From Hibiscus mutabilis (Eukaryota; Streptophyta; Magnoliopsida; Malvales; Malvaceae): DNA of 64,000 bases. The notes below the pieces were generated by a model that was not told the DNA's origin, made no database searches, and saw only the letters and a program-made list of their open reading frames with translations. The position numbers and the translations under genes were made by a program. The DNA lies in the NCBI GenBank assembly GCA_019671005.1, contig CM033747.1:21293188-21357187 (forward strand), read 5' to 3'. Of the stretch, positions 33,301 to 45,358 are shown piece after piece; within the stretch, counting starts at the first letter, position 1, and the number at the start of each line of letters is the position of its first letter.

Positions 33301-33809
33301 GTAAAGAAATTAAGATCATTACCTTAAATCTCTTATGGAAAAAGAGTGTTTGGCTAAGAGTGTTTTGAGAGAAAATGTGAGAAAAGAAAAGTTACGTCAA
33401 AATGTGTTTTAGAAAGATAACTGCCTTTTTAACTAAATTCCATTTAATTCTTTCAATTAAAACCTTTTTAAAATAATCTTAATTAAGGGAATACTCAGAT
33501 TAAACCAAATGGTAAAATAGCTCATTAAAGATTTTAAGTTTTGACTATTTGCAAAACAACCACCTTTTAAAATAGTTTTCAAAAATTGTATTTTGGTCAC
33601 TAGCCATAATGTCACCCTTCCAAGGCTCATTTTCCCAAAAATGCTTTCTCCAATATTTTTAATATAATAAAATATAATTTTTAAAAAATTTCCATATTTT
33701 TATCCTCCGAAAAAATATTCGCTCCCCAATCCTACTCAAATCTCTAACCCGGTCCACTAGACTGTTTAACCAGCCCCAAAACTGTTAGGCCCAAAACCGG
33801 GGCGTTACA
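30338..33809 (-). repeat. Element A 3' LTR
   Basis: Complete LTR of 3472 bp. From the left: CGTATCGGTACG-type cluster (30750-31030), hairpin array (31887-32116), and a leader-like region rich in GAGAAAA near 33350. Small frames within (30782-30982, 31204-31410, 32595-32813) are LTR sequence. Confidence 0.92.
31887..32116 (-). repeat. Array of eight hairpins with constant loop CGACC, element A 3' LTR
   Basis: Consecutive hairpins: GATAGT/ACTATC at 31887-31903 (loop CGTAC), GATTAGC/GCTAATC at 31907-31925, AGTAAC/GTTAACT at 31929-31946, a TTAATGA/TCATCAA unit near 31975-31993 with one mismatch, CATGC/GCATG at 32002-32016, a decayed CTTTT/GTAAG near 32027, GAAC/GTTC at 32059-32071, and GGTAGC/GCTATACC near 32098-32116. 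Loops are CGACC or CGACT in most. Stem sequences differ from unit to unit but the arms match each other. Confidence 0.9.
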
Positions 33810-33822
33810 ACTCTCCCCCTCT
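33810..33822 (-). other. Polypurine tract of element A
   Basis: AGAGGGGGAGAGT on the minus strand, directly before the LTR (TGTAACGCC). The preceding AATTTCGAGGGCGAAATTT is the phrase usual just upstream of this tract in Del/Tekay-like elements. Confidence 0.85.
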
Positions 33823-33870
33823 TAAGAAATTTCGCCCTCGAAATTTACCTAGAGGAAAAAGATGCATAAA

Positions 33871-36800
33871 TTACTCCAACATATCCGCCTTGCTTTCCCA
33901 AGTGGCTTTCTCGACACCTCGATGTCGCCACAGGACTTTAACCAGTTCTATTATCTTACCCCGTAGAACCTTGCTGCTGGAATCAAGGATTTCTACCGGC
34001 TCCTCATCAAAGGATAAATCCAGTCTCAACTCAATATGCTCCACCGGCATAGCATGCGAAGGATCCGACCGATACCTCCGTAACATGGATACATGGAACA
34101 CATCATGTATTTTTTCAAGCTCGAAAGGCAACCTCAACCGATAAGCCACAGGACCAACTCGCTCCACAATCTCATATGGTCCAATAAACCTCAAACTAAG
34201 CTTATCCTTACGTCTGAACCGCATTACCTTTTTCCACGGTGACACCTTCGAGAACACACGATAGCCCATCGCATATTCAACTTCCCTACGCTTTAAATCC
34301 GCGTAAGACTTCTGCCGATCCGCAGCTTCTTTCAAGCGTTCACACACAAGCTTAACTTTCTCATCCGTGTCTTTCAACACATGAGGCAAGGAAATATGCT
34401 TTTCCCCACCTCTGCCCAACACAAGGGCGTTCGACATCTCTGGCCATACAATGCCTCAAATGGTGCCATCTATATACTCGCTTGATAGCTATTACTATAA
34501 GCAAATTCCACCAACGGCAAATGCTTCTCCCGGGTTCCTTGAAACTCAATAATACAACACCTTAGCATATCCTCCAAAACCTGGATAACACGCTCAGACT
34601 GCCTATCCGTCTGAGGATGATACACGGTACTGAAACTCAACCTCGAACCCAAAGCCTGATATAAACATTTCCAAAACCTTGATGTGAACCTCATATCTCT
34701 ATCCAAAACGATCGACTTTGGTACATTGTGCAAACTCACAATCTCAGAGATAAACAAATCCGCTAGCTTGTTCAAGCTGTACGTCGTATGCACTGGCAGA
34801 AAATGTACACATTTTGTAAACCAATCAACAACCACCCAAATGGAATATTTTTTAGCAGGTGTCAACGGCAACCCTGACACGAAATCTACAGTGATTCTCT
34901 CCCATTTCCACTCCAAATTCTCAACGGTTGTAACAACCCAGATGAAAACTGATGTTCAGCTTTAACTAGCTAACACACCATACACTTGGACACAAACTCT
35001 GCCACATCCTTCTTCAAACCAACCCAATAGTACATTTTCTTCAAATCACGATACATTTTGGTACTACCAGGATGCATAGCAAAAGAACTAGCATATGCTT
35101 CTGCCAAAATAGTATGCTTGAGCTCCGGGACTTCCGACACCACTATTCGACCCTCAAAGCACAAAACTCCATCATCATCAAAATAAAAATCTGTCGGATT
35201 ATCATTTGCTATATCCTTAACATGAGGAACCAAAGAATCATCATATGGTTGCTTAGCCTTAATCAACTGTGACAACGTAGGCTTAACTTGCAGTTCAGCC
35301 AACAACCCACCTTCCCACGTCACACTTAACCTTCCCACGTCAACTGTGACAGCGTAGGCTTAAACATTGCCCTAAGATCAACCGCCACCCTATGACTCAA
35401 CGCATCCGCAACAACATTGGCTTTTCCAGGATGATACTCAATTGTCAAGTCGTAATCCTTAAGCAACTCCATCCACCTTCGTTGCCTAAGGTTCAAATCC
35501 TTTTGTGACATCAAATACTTTAAACTTTTGTGATCTGTAAAGACTACACATTTCTCTCCATAAAGGTAGTGTCGCCAAATCTTCAAGGCAAACACCACAG
35601 CAGCAAGCTCCAAATCATGAGTTGGATAATTGCACTCATGAACCTTCAACTGCCTCGATGCATAGGCCACCACCTTTCCAACATGCATCAGCACACAACC
35701 CAAACCCACATGCGATGCATCACTATAAACTACAAACTCTTTCCCAGATTTCAGTTGAATCAACACAAGAGCATGTGTCAAATACTCCTTCAAAATTCTC
35801 AAAACCCTGTTGTTGCTTCTTCGTCCAAAAGAAAGGAATATTCTTTTGCAGAAAATTTGTCAACAGAGCCGCAATACTAGAAAACCCTTCCACAAAATGA
35901 CGATAATAGCCGGCCAACCCAAGGAAACTACGCACTTTCGACATGGTCTTAGGTTGTTTCCAATTGAGAATAGCCTCAATTTTCTGTGGATCAACACGAA
36001 TTCCCTCCGCGGATACCACATGTCCGAGAAACATCACCTCCTTGAGCCAAAACTCGCACTTACTCAACTTGGCATATAACTGATTGTCCTTCAAGACTTG
36101 CAACACAATCCGTAAATGCTGATCATGCTCCTCCTCAGTACGAGAGTACACGAGTATATCATCGATAAAACCACTACAAACCGATCAAGGTACTCATAAA
36201 ACACTATATTCATCATGTCCATGAAAGCCGCCGGGGTCTTTGTCAAATCAAAAGGCATCACCAAAAACTCGTAGTGCCCGTACCTCTTATAAAACGTCGT
36301 CTTATGAACATCTACATCCTTAAATTTCAACTGATAAGACGTCGAACTTAAATCTATCTTCGAAAACACTACTGCCCCGCGGAACTGATCGAACAAGTTA
36401 TTGCACCCACAACGGCTACTTGTTCTTCACTGTCAACTTATTCAACTGACGATAATCAATGCACATGCGTATCGATCCATCCTTCTTTTTTCACAAAGAG
36501 AACCGGAGCACCCCAAGGAGAAACACTCGGTCGAATGAACCCATGATCTAACAATTCCTGAAGCTGTGATTTCAACTCTTTTAACTCCTTTGGTGCCATC
36601 CGATAAGGAGCAATGAACACCAGAGTTGTACCTTCATAGGTTTCAATGCGAAACTCCACTTCCTTATCCAGAGGTAAACCATGCAACTCTTCAGGAAAAA
36701 CTTCCAAATAATAACAAATAGCTAGAATGTCCTGCACCCAAACACCCTTGGCTTCCAGATTCATAACAATAGTCAAATAAGCTTGGCAACCATCAAACAT

Positions 36801-36921
36801 CATCTTTTTCGCTTGGGTAGCCAAAACAACATTGGATAAGAATTTTACATTCTCACCCACCACCACGACTTCATAATCATCGGTCAACTTCAGAGAAATC
36901 TTTTTGGACTCATAATCCACC
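33871..36921 (-). pseudogene. Element A pol: RT, RNase H, integrase, chromodomain
   Basis: Minus strand, 36921 to 33871. RT starts in 36921-36456 (MAPKELKELKSQLQELLDHG, SPWGAPVLFVKKEG), loses frame near 36470, meets a stop near 36420, and continues at 36396-36091 (FVVV at the catalytic strand, frame broken there) and 36151-35723 (FLGLAGYYRHFVEGFS). RNase H follows (35802-35326) with VVYSDASHVGLGCVLM and FTDHKSLKYLMSQKDLNLRQ. 35338-34970 carries the zinc-binding HPGSTKMYRDLKK...C..C of integrase. The core at 34916-34470 has VDFVSGLP, VLDRDMRF and YHPQTDRQSERVIQ with the D, D, E residues. 34437-33871 ends with VFHVSMLRRY, DEEPVEILD and LVKVLWRHRGVEKATWE, the chromodomain-like tail. At least four frameshifts; a short duplication occurs near 35280-35345. 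Confidence 0.93.
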
Positions 36922-37985
36922 TGAACCCTATCGACCCGATCTAGTCGCAAGACCGAACCGAATAGGTTTACCGAAGTAAACCAGGAATATTAAACCTAAA
37001 ACACATCCATTTTTTTCTTTTATCTTGTCTAGATGCTTTGATGCTTCATATATGATCATACTATTTATAGGTGAGCACTCATCTCAATCGGGCACTATAA
37101 TGATATCCAATTGGCCACAAAAATGAATTAGGGACAAAATGTAATTTCAACAATATGGAAGGACTTTTCTAATTTTAAAGTTACCAACCTTTAATTAAGT
37201 ATATTTCAAGCTTACATGTCAAAAACCATCTCAAATAGACCCTCCAAACTCACACAATTGAGCCCCCATCAATCAAGGACCAAAATGAAAGAAAACAAAA
37301 CTTCACTAAAGCCATTAATTAACTTAACTGCCTCGGGTATCGGTACACACACTTGAGTATTGGTACGCCTTTTCTATTTCGAATTATAAAAATTCCAGTA
37401 GCCAACTCCCGTACCGGTATGGCCTTGCATACCGATACGCCTTACCAAAACCAAAGGCTCGTACCGATCCTCAAACCCGTGTACCGGAACCCCATGCTAA
37501 ACTCAGCCTTCCTGTACCGATACTCAAACTCGATTATCGGAAAGCTACTCTTAAAAAGTATTTCTGTATCGATACGCTTAACCCGCGTACCGAAACCACA
37601 AGCCCGAAATGGCTTTTCATACCGATACGTGAACACGCGTACCGGTACGCCTGAACTTGAATGGTCACAAATGACTAGTTTAACATGCTTATTTCAAAAC
37701 TAAACCATTTTATCATGCCACAAACTCTCATACAACACTACCAAGATGCAACAACAACCTAAACATCATAAGTTTAGCAACCAATTAGCATTCATACAAT
37801 CCATGATATTCTAAAGGCATGCTTCCCAAATTCACTTTGCCAAATACCCCAAAATACACAAATAGGCTAATCTCAGCATATGCATCATAACAACACAACC
37901 CGCACGACATAATAAACTTGCTCAAACCATCACAACAAGGCAATCATCAAGAAAGCTCTAGATGCATACCTAAGCAACCATTCAT
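36922..37985 (-). repeat. Element B 3' LTR, truncated
   Basis: Begins TGAACCCTATCGACCC (the TGTAACCCCTCG terminus with changes) and matches 39224-40280. It stops at about 37985, where gag sequence follows. It contains a palindromic-motif cluster at 37335-37655, for example GTACCGGTATGG, CATACCGATACGCC and CGTACCGGTACGCC. Confidence 0.88.
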
Positions 37986-39063
37986 CCACAACTATTACAT
38001 CTCTGCTGGTCATCAAGGAAGCTACCAAGAGATACGTCTTGATGTCATTAACAAGACCATAACGGAAACTATCGCATCTCTGCTGGTCATCTGGAACCAA
38101 CTCCGGAGCATACTGACTCAACCGGACAAACTTCACCTCGTATTCAACAATAGACATGCCTCACTGAGATAGTAACATAAACTCGCACTTCTTCATATCC
38201 AAATACTGGATACCCAGATACTTCCTCTTGGAAGCTCTCCGAAAGAACTCCCAAGTAACGTCTTCCTTAGGAACGCAAGCAAATGTGGTCACCCACCAAT
38301 GATATGCATCCCCCTGCAGTAGAGATACAATGCAACCCAACTTGCGCTCCTTATTACATCCCATCTGATTCATGATGCGAACCATCTTTTCCAGCCAACC
38401 CTTAGCTGTCTCAGGATTCAAACCTTGAAACTTCTCACCTCCCAAACTCCTCAAGCGCTCCAAGGGTAAACCTTGATTTGCCACCAAGCGGGTGTCGATG
38501 CCTGGGCTTGTACTCCTGCTATCGCTTCTTGGAAAGCTCTCGTTATCGCCTGAGCTAACAGAGTCAAATCACCATACACAGGTACTTGGTGAACCTGAGG
38601 TGCTTCACCCGCCCCTACATCAACTGGAGGAACCACTGGAGGAGGAGGAGGTAAAACATGAGGGAGATTCTCTTTTGTCTCATTATTTTCCCCAAACTCC
38701 TCAAGCGCTCCAAGGTAAACCTTGATTTGCCACCATAGCGGGTGTCGATGCCTGGGCTTGTACTCCTGCTATCGCTGCTTGGAAAGCTCTCGTTATATCC
38801 TAAGATAACAGAGTCAAATCACCATACACAGACACTTGGTGAACCTGGGGTGCTTCACCCGCCCCTACATCAACTGGAGGAACCACTAGAGGAGGAGGAG
38901 GTAAAACGTGAGGGAGATTCTCTTTTGTCTCATTATTTTGCCCAACCCTGACAGTATTAGCCGTAGATTGTGTCTCAAGTCGAGCCATGCTAACAAAAGC
39001 ATCAAAACACATTAGAGTTAGGCTAGCGTCAGGCAAAGGATCCAAGTTAACTTTAAAACGCAT
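37986..39063 (-). pseudogene. Element B gag fragment with internal tandem duplication
   Basis: Retrotransposon gag N-terminal half. From 39063: MCFDAFVSMARLETQ, then a proline-rich segment (VLPPPPLVVPPVDVGAGEAP). 38487-38161 carries LRSLGGEKFQGLNPETAKGW, GDAYHWWVTT and VTWEFFRRASKRKYLG, typical of chromovirus gag; 38157-37986 adds EYEVKFVRLSQYAPELVPDD and FRYGLVNDIKTYLL. About 250 bp encoding the proline-rich segment and the start of the next is duplicated in tandem (38444-38693 and 38694-38943). The frame ends at the deletion junction near 37986. Confidence 0.88.
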
Positions 39064-39199
39064 TTAAATCCTTGGTAATAGGCAATGTGTTCCTAATTCA
39101 TACCCCAACAGAACATTAAACAATCACCGAACATATACACAATCACCGTGCAATTTAAACAAAATCAGCTAGTTAAACAATAACAATCAAACCTTTCGC

Positions 39200-39223
39200 A
39201 AACCTGTCTTTGATGCCAACAAA
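39200..39223 (-). other. Primer-binding site of element B (degenerate)
   Basis: Minus strand TTTGTTGGCATCAAAGAC follows the LTR end, corresponding to the TGGTATCAGAGC site of element A with several changes. Confidence 0.7.
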
Positions 39224-42200
39224 TGTAACCCCTCGACCCGGTCTAGTCGCAAGACCGAACCGAGAAAGCTACATTAGGTTTACCGAAGTAAACCGAGAAG
39301 ATTAAACTTAAAACACGCCCATTTTTTTCTTTTATCTTATCTAGATGCTTTGATGCTTCATACATGATCATACTGTTCATAGGTGAGCACTTATCTCAAT
39401 CAGGCATCATAACGATATCCAATTGGCCACAAACACGAATTAGGGACCAAAACATAATTTCAGCATTCTGGAAGGACTTTTCTAATTTTAAAGTTACCAA
39501 CCTTTAATTAAGTATATTTCAAGCTTACATGTCAAAAATCAGCTCAAATAGACCCTCCAAACTCACACAATTGATCCCCCATCAATCAAGGACCAAAATA
39601 AAAGAAAACAGAACTTCACTAAAGCCAATAACTAACTTAACTGCCTCGGGTATCGGTACACACACTTGAGTATCGGTATGCCCTTTCTATTTCGATTTCT
39701 AAAAATTCCAGTAGCCAACTCCGGTACTAGTACGACCATGCGTACCGATACGCCTTACCAAAACCAAAGGCTCGTACCGATCCTCAAACCCGTGTACTGA
39801 AACCCCATGCTAAACTCAGACTCAAGTATCGGTACGCTACACTAAAAGGCATTTATGTATTGATACACCTAACCCGCGTAATGAAACCACAAGCCCGAAA
39901 TGGCTTTTCATATCGATATGTGAACACGCGTACCGGTACGCCTGGACTTGAATGGTCACAAATGGCTGGTTTAACATGCTTATTTAAAAACTAAACCATT
40001 TTATCATGCCACAAACTCTCATACAACACTACCAAGATGCAACAACAACCTAAACATCATAAGTTCAGCAACCAATTATCATTCATACAACCCATGATAT
40101 TCTAAAGGCATGCTTCCCAAAATCACTTTTCCAAACACCCCAAAATACACAAATAGGCTAATCTCAGCATATGCATCATAACAACACAACCCGCACAATA
40201 TAATAAACTCGCTCAAACCATCACAACAAGGCAATCATCAAGGAAGCTCTAGATGCATACCTAAGCAACCATTCATCGACATCTAAAAGCAAGTAATAAC
40301 ATCAAGCTTAGCAACATCAAACCATCCTCAAAACCCAGCATAGAAACATACTTAAATCCGTAAGAAATTAGGGTTACAACTCCCAAAAACCATGGCGAAC
40401 ACATTGCTTTATTAACCGGAAATGTAAACCGAGTTCATACTCAAAAGTTATTTATCTTTTGGATCCTTGCAAACCTTGCCTTTTCTGCCCTAAACTTTAA
40501 TGCTCTGCATCATTAGGAAAAAGAGAGCGTAAGAACACATGCTTAGTGAGGATGCTCATAAAACAATGATGCATTAAAACCCATTTAAAACCTCATGCTT
40601 GTTTTTTCCAAAACAAGCTTACAACCAAAGCATCATTCAATGATTCCAGCCGAATCAAAACACAATAACCTTTATATAACATAATATACAATCCATGCTT
40701 AAATCCCAAAGCATTTTAAAAAAACCATGCTTAAATCCCAAAGGATTACAAACAAGGTTCAACATATAAACTTTCTCATATATTGGCATTTATAGTGACC
40801 CGGACATATCGGATACACGGATCTCTCATACCATGCCTAGTTAAACATCATGATATCCCAAACCTTGCCTAGTTAAACCGCAAGCTTTGATACCCTCGCC
40901 TAGTTAAACCGCGAGATCTTACCCTTGCCTAGTTAAAACGCAAGTGTACCGACCTTGCCTAGTTAATCTGCAAGATTACCATCAATTTGGGTTGCCTAGT
41001 TAATCCACAAGTCCCAAATGAGGTCCCCAACTGTCCGAGTGGGCTTGTTACACCGCCATACCTCAAAGACCCATGGCCACGATCGATTTTGTTCATATTT
41101 TATAGTGCACTTTTAATCTTATGGCATGCCAACTATATCCGATTATTTTCTCACCTTATCACATAGCCAATATATCATTTACAAAACCATTTACTTAATG
41201 TTTTACAATGCATTTCATAAAACATCACATATGCAAATCTCATTACCAATGCAATAACACCATTCCCAACCGGAATGAAAACCAATGCTCAATAGCATTT
41301 AACATACTTTCAAACCCCTGCATATGAACTCAAAATCATGCATTACTAGTGAGTAAACCATACCATGTTTATCGCCAAAACATGCAAACAACATGCTCCA
41401 AGAGCAAAATAAGGGAAACTTACTTTCGAGCTTAGGTAAGTGTATCGCACTTACCCTAAACTCCCAACAACCTTTACAAACCTTTGTACAGCATTTAAAA
41501 CTAATTTCCACTCACCGATACGCCTCGCCTTCCTTACCAACGCGAAACAAGCTCCCGGCAAGCAACCAAACAACTTCAAGCTTCGTCGCCTTGATTCTCC
41601 CCTGTTTTAAACACATAAAACCAGAGGATAAATGCATTAAAGTGCATTCAAACCATTGCCTAACAGCAATCTCCCGCAACTCCCAAGTTGCCCACTCGAA
41701 AACCATCTGAAACATACCGAAAACACCATCAAACGTTTCCGAAACATAACCCATCCATAAAATAACATTTCAACCCATCAACCAACATCTAATAACATCC
41801 AAACCCCTTTCCTAACATCCTTTTACCTCCAGCAAAGATTAAACTCGATTATCTCCACAATAACTCAAAACTAGCCACCTAAATAATTAGAGATTCAAGA
41901 GTTTCGAGATTCTTTTGATAAAAACAACATATCAACATCAAAACACATCCAAAACATATAATAAATCAATCTCAAATACTGGAAATCAGATCCACTTCGA
42001 AAATCACCATGTTTCATCAATATTTCCAAAATAACTCAATTAAACATTGATAAAACATTAAAATCACATTAAAACTTACAAATCAAGGATCAAATACTTG
42101 GGAATATCAATAAAGAACCATTTAACAAAAGAGATCACGAACCTTGCCCCTGATATGTGATTCCTCCCTCAATTGGCTTGTTTAAAGCTAAGAAAACATA

Positions 42201-42763
42201 AAATTTCAATGAGATTTTACAAAACAAAGTTAATGAATCAAATTAAAATCAATAATCTTAGTGAAAAGAGTCCCTCACCTCTAGATTTTGGTGAAATTCT
42301 GAGTGTTTGGAAGAAAAGAAGTTGAGAGAAAAGGTTTAGGAAAAAGTTACGTGAATTTATTTTAAAAGCTAATAACTAACTTTAGATATTTAATCCTTAT
42401 TAACACTCTTTTAAAATGCATGTTTAAAATGATTTAATTGAAGGGAGAAACCACCAACAAACACTTGGTGTATTAGCTCCTTAAGGATTCTAAGGATTTG
42501 ACTTTTGATTTTAGTCACTTAAAAACAGTTTTCCAAAAATCACATTTTGGTCACTAACCTGAAATGTCATATTTCCAAACTCCCTTTTCTAAAATTGATT
42601 CCACCAAAAATCAATATATATTAAAAGATGATTTTTAACTATTTTCCACATTTTTATCTTCTCAAAAAATACACGTTCCCAAATTCGACTCGAATCTCTA
42701 ACCTGGTCCACCAGACCGTCTAATAAACCCTAAAACTGCTAGGCCCAAAACTGAGGTGTTACA
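39224..42763 (-). repeat. Element B 5' LTR
   Basis: TGTAACCCCTCGACCCGG on the left and GAGGTGTTACA on the right, 3540 bp. It holds a palindromic-motif cluster at 39650-39950 and the hairpin array at 40831-41045. Frames at 41299-41754 are LTR sequence. Confidence 0.9.
40831..41045 (-). repeat. Hairpin array with constant loop CTAGTTAAACC, element B 5' LTR
   Basis: Stem pairs in order: CATG/CATG near 40832, CTTGC/GCAAG at 40864-40884, CTCGC/GCGAG at 40895-40915, CTTGC/GCAAG at 40924-40944, CTTGC/GCAAG at 40954-40974, then a longer TTTGGG/CCCAAA outer stem near 40986-41019. The 11-base loop is identical in the second and third units although both arms have changed. A CCCA/TGGG pair follows near 41026-41043. 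Confidence 0.9.
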
Positions 42764-44349
42764 CCACCACCGCCTTGTGCTCACTTAACCAATCCATACC
42801 CAAGATAACGTCAAAACCATGGAATATCAACTCCATCAAATCCGCGGCAAACTCATGACCTTGCACTGCCAAATGACAACGCCTATACAACCTTCTAGTT
42901 GTAACAGTCTCCCCAAAAAAACTAGTTACCAACATGCCAACATCCAAGATCTCAATAGGAACATTTAACAATGATGCATGCTCACTTAGGATGTATGAAT
43001 GAGTAGACCCCGAATCAATCAAAGAAAACAACGATAAGGATTGCAAGGTGAAAGTACTTGTGATCACATCCGTGTCGTTGCGCCCCTCAGGATGAGCATA
43101 GATCCGTGTTGGTCCACTATTCTTTGATTGTACAGCAACAACATGAGCCACAACTCTCTGACCATCTTCGCGCCTCTGAAAGTTACCTCTGCCACGACCT
43201 CGGCCTTTAGCAGGTACAACAGCCCGAATTGGTGCATCACCCACAACACGAGGACAGTCACGCTTCATGTGACCAGGAGATCCACATATCCAGCAACTCA
43301 TGGTATTTCCCCAACACTCACCCGTGTGGTGCCGACCGCAATGCTCATACTCAGCTACAAAATGAACACCTTGGTTACTATGGCCACCACCACGCTTATG
43401 ATCCGACTTGTGCCTCTTATCTTGGAACCTCCTATTTTGCCTCCCATAATAGCCAGAGTCAACTCCTCACTTATTCAAGGCCATGCTCAAACCTTGTCCC
43501 GACACCCTCAAGGATTGCTTAAAATCCTTAGCACAGTTTACAAGCACATCAAAATCTGTATAGTCCCCAGCCAACAAGTATGTTTTGATATCCTTCACTA
43601 ACCCATAGCGAAACCTGTTGTACCTCTCAAGATCATCCGGGACCAACTCCGAAGCATATTGACTCAAACGGAAAAATTTAACCTCATATTCTGCCACAGA
43701 CATGCCGCTCTGAACCAAGGCCATAAACTCCTATTTCCTCGTATCCAAATACTATACTTCTTCTTGAAAGCTCTTTGAAGAAATCCCAAGTTACATCCGC
43801 CTCTGGGTCATTAGCAATTGTGGTTACCCACCAATGATAAGCATCACCATGCAACGATGACACTGTGCAACCCAACATACGCTCATCATTATAGCCTATT
43901 TGATCTAGAATACAGACCGTACTCTCTAGCCAACCCTGGGCTACCTCAGCGCTTAAACCCTTGAACTCAACACCTCCCAAACCGCAGAGACGCTCCAAAG
44001 GTAACTATGTGTTAACCGCCACAGCAGGTGCCAGTGCCTACGCATGCACTCTAGGCATCGCTGCTTGAAAACCTCCCGTTATTGCCTGAACTAACGGAGT
44101 CAGATCATGAAATATTGGCACTTGATGAGCCTGTGGCACACCACTAGCCCCAACATTGACCGGTGAAACCAACAGAGGAGGAGGAGGCAAAACATTAGTG
44201 GGATTCTCTTCCTGAATGTTATTCTGCTCGATTCTGGCATTACCACCCATAGAACGTATCTCACGTCGAGCCATGCTAACAAAAGCAACAAAACACATTA
44301 AAGTCAGGCTAACACAAGGCAAATGATCTAAGACCATCTTATAAAACAT
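42764..44349 (-). pseudogene. Element A gag, zinc knuckle and protease
   Basis: Minus strand. 44349-44038: gag N-terminus with MARREIRSMGG and VLPPPPLLVSPVNVGASG. 43998-43684: MERLCGLGGVEFKGLSAEVA, GDAYHWWVTT, DVTWDFFKELSRR. 43724-43467: VAEYEVKFFRLSQYASELVP, FRYGLVKDIKTYLLAGDY. 43301-42764 opens with the CCHC knuckle CWICGSPGHMKRDC, then an arginine/glycine-rich linker and the aspartic protease with FSLIDSGSTHSYIL (catalytic D-S-G) and FDVILGMDWLSEH. The sequence is cut at 42764 by element B and resumes at 36921 in pol. Frame changes near 44000, 43700 and 43440. Confidence 0.93.
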
Positions 44350-44470
44350 TTTAAAACATCGGTAATAGGCAATGTGTTCCCAGTTCGTACCCCAACATGA
44401 TATAAATCAATCACCGTGCATAACCAACAATGATATACAACCAAACAACAACATCCCAACCTTTCGTAAC

Positions 44471-44485
44471 CTCGCTCTGATACCA
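44471..44485 (-). other. Primer-binding site (tRNA-iMet) of element A
   Basis: Minus strand TGGTATCAGAGCGAG, five bases after the LTR end; complementary to initiator tRNA-Met over its first 12 bases. Confidence 0.88.
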
Positions 44486-45358
44486 ACAAATGTAAACCCC
44501 TCGACCCGGCCTAGATGCACGATCGAGCTGAGAGTGCCACATTAGGTTTGCCAAAGCAAACCAAAGAAAATTTAAGAAAAGTCGGTCCATTTTTTTCTTT
44601 TATCTTGTCTAAATGCAAATTAATGTTCCTACATGTTCATACTCATAGCGGGTAGGTTCTCGAATGAAACGTGACACAAAAGACAATCAATTGCATCATA
44701 TTCAAAACTGAGGACTAAAACATAAATACTTTAAATTACAAAACCAAAATTGAATTTAAGGTTACCAATCATCAATTAGTCTGTTTACATGCCAACATGA
44801 TAAATTCCAGATCAATTTAATCATCCAAATTCATACAATTGTATTTCCAAAACTCAGGGACCAAAATAAAAGAACCAGAAGCTTTCAAGATTCCAAAATA
44901 ACCAACTTAATGGTACCCGTATCGATATACGTTCTCGTGTTTCGATACACCCTTACATTCTCAATAACTCAGAATCTAGTAGCTAAAACCCGTACCAAAA
45001 CGCTTGTTCGCGTATCGGTATGCCTGGAAAAAATACCTATGACCGTATCGAAACACTTACTTGAGTACCAAAACGTTAAGCCTGAAAAGGCAGGATCGTA
45101 TCGAAACACCCTCCCACGTATCGAAACGCAATGCCTGAAATGACCTAGCTGTACCGGTACGAGAACACCTGTTTCAATACGCCTGGACCTGTAATGACAT
45201 TCTTGGCTTGTTTTTCAGACAAAACTAGATGCATTTAGGTCCTAGCAACTTACATACATACATATAAGCATCAAACATCACATTTAACAACAATTGTACC
45301 AAGGTTTAACTACAACACAAGATTATGCCACCCAAAAGGTTGATCTAGAGGCATGTTC

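Larger units (their letters stand above)
36922..42763 (-). mobile_element. Element B, internally deleted relative of A, inserted in A pol
   Basis: Flanked by a perfect CCACC target duplication (36917-36921 and 42764-42768). The target is the join between protease and RT of element A. On the minus strand: complete 5' LTR (42763-39224), primer site, gag N-terminal part (39063 to about 37986), then directly the last 1064 bp of the 3' LTR (37985-36922). The rest of gag, all of pol, the polypurine tract and most of the 3' LTR are deleted. LTR sequence places it near A but in a distinct subfamily. Confidence 0.93.

Noticed and set aside
34970..35338. Host gene for a zinc-binding protein
   Set aside because: It is the integrase zinc-binding region of element A, in order with RNase H and integrase core.
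36922..42763. Element B as a complete autonomous element
   Set aside because: No pol, no polypurine tract and only 1064 bp of the 3' LTR remain.
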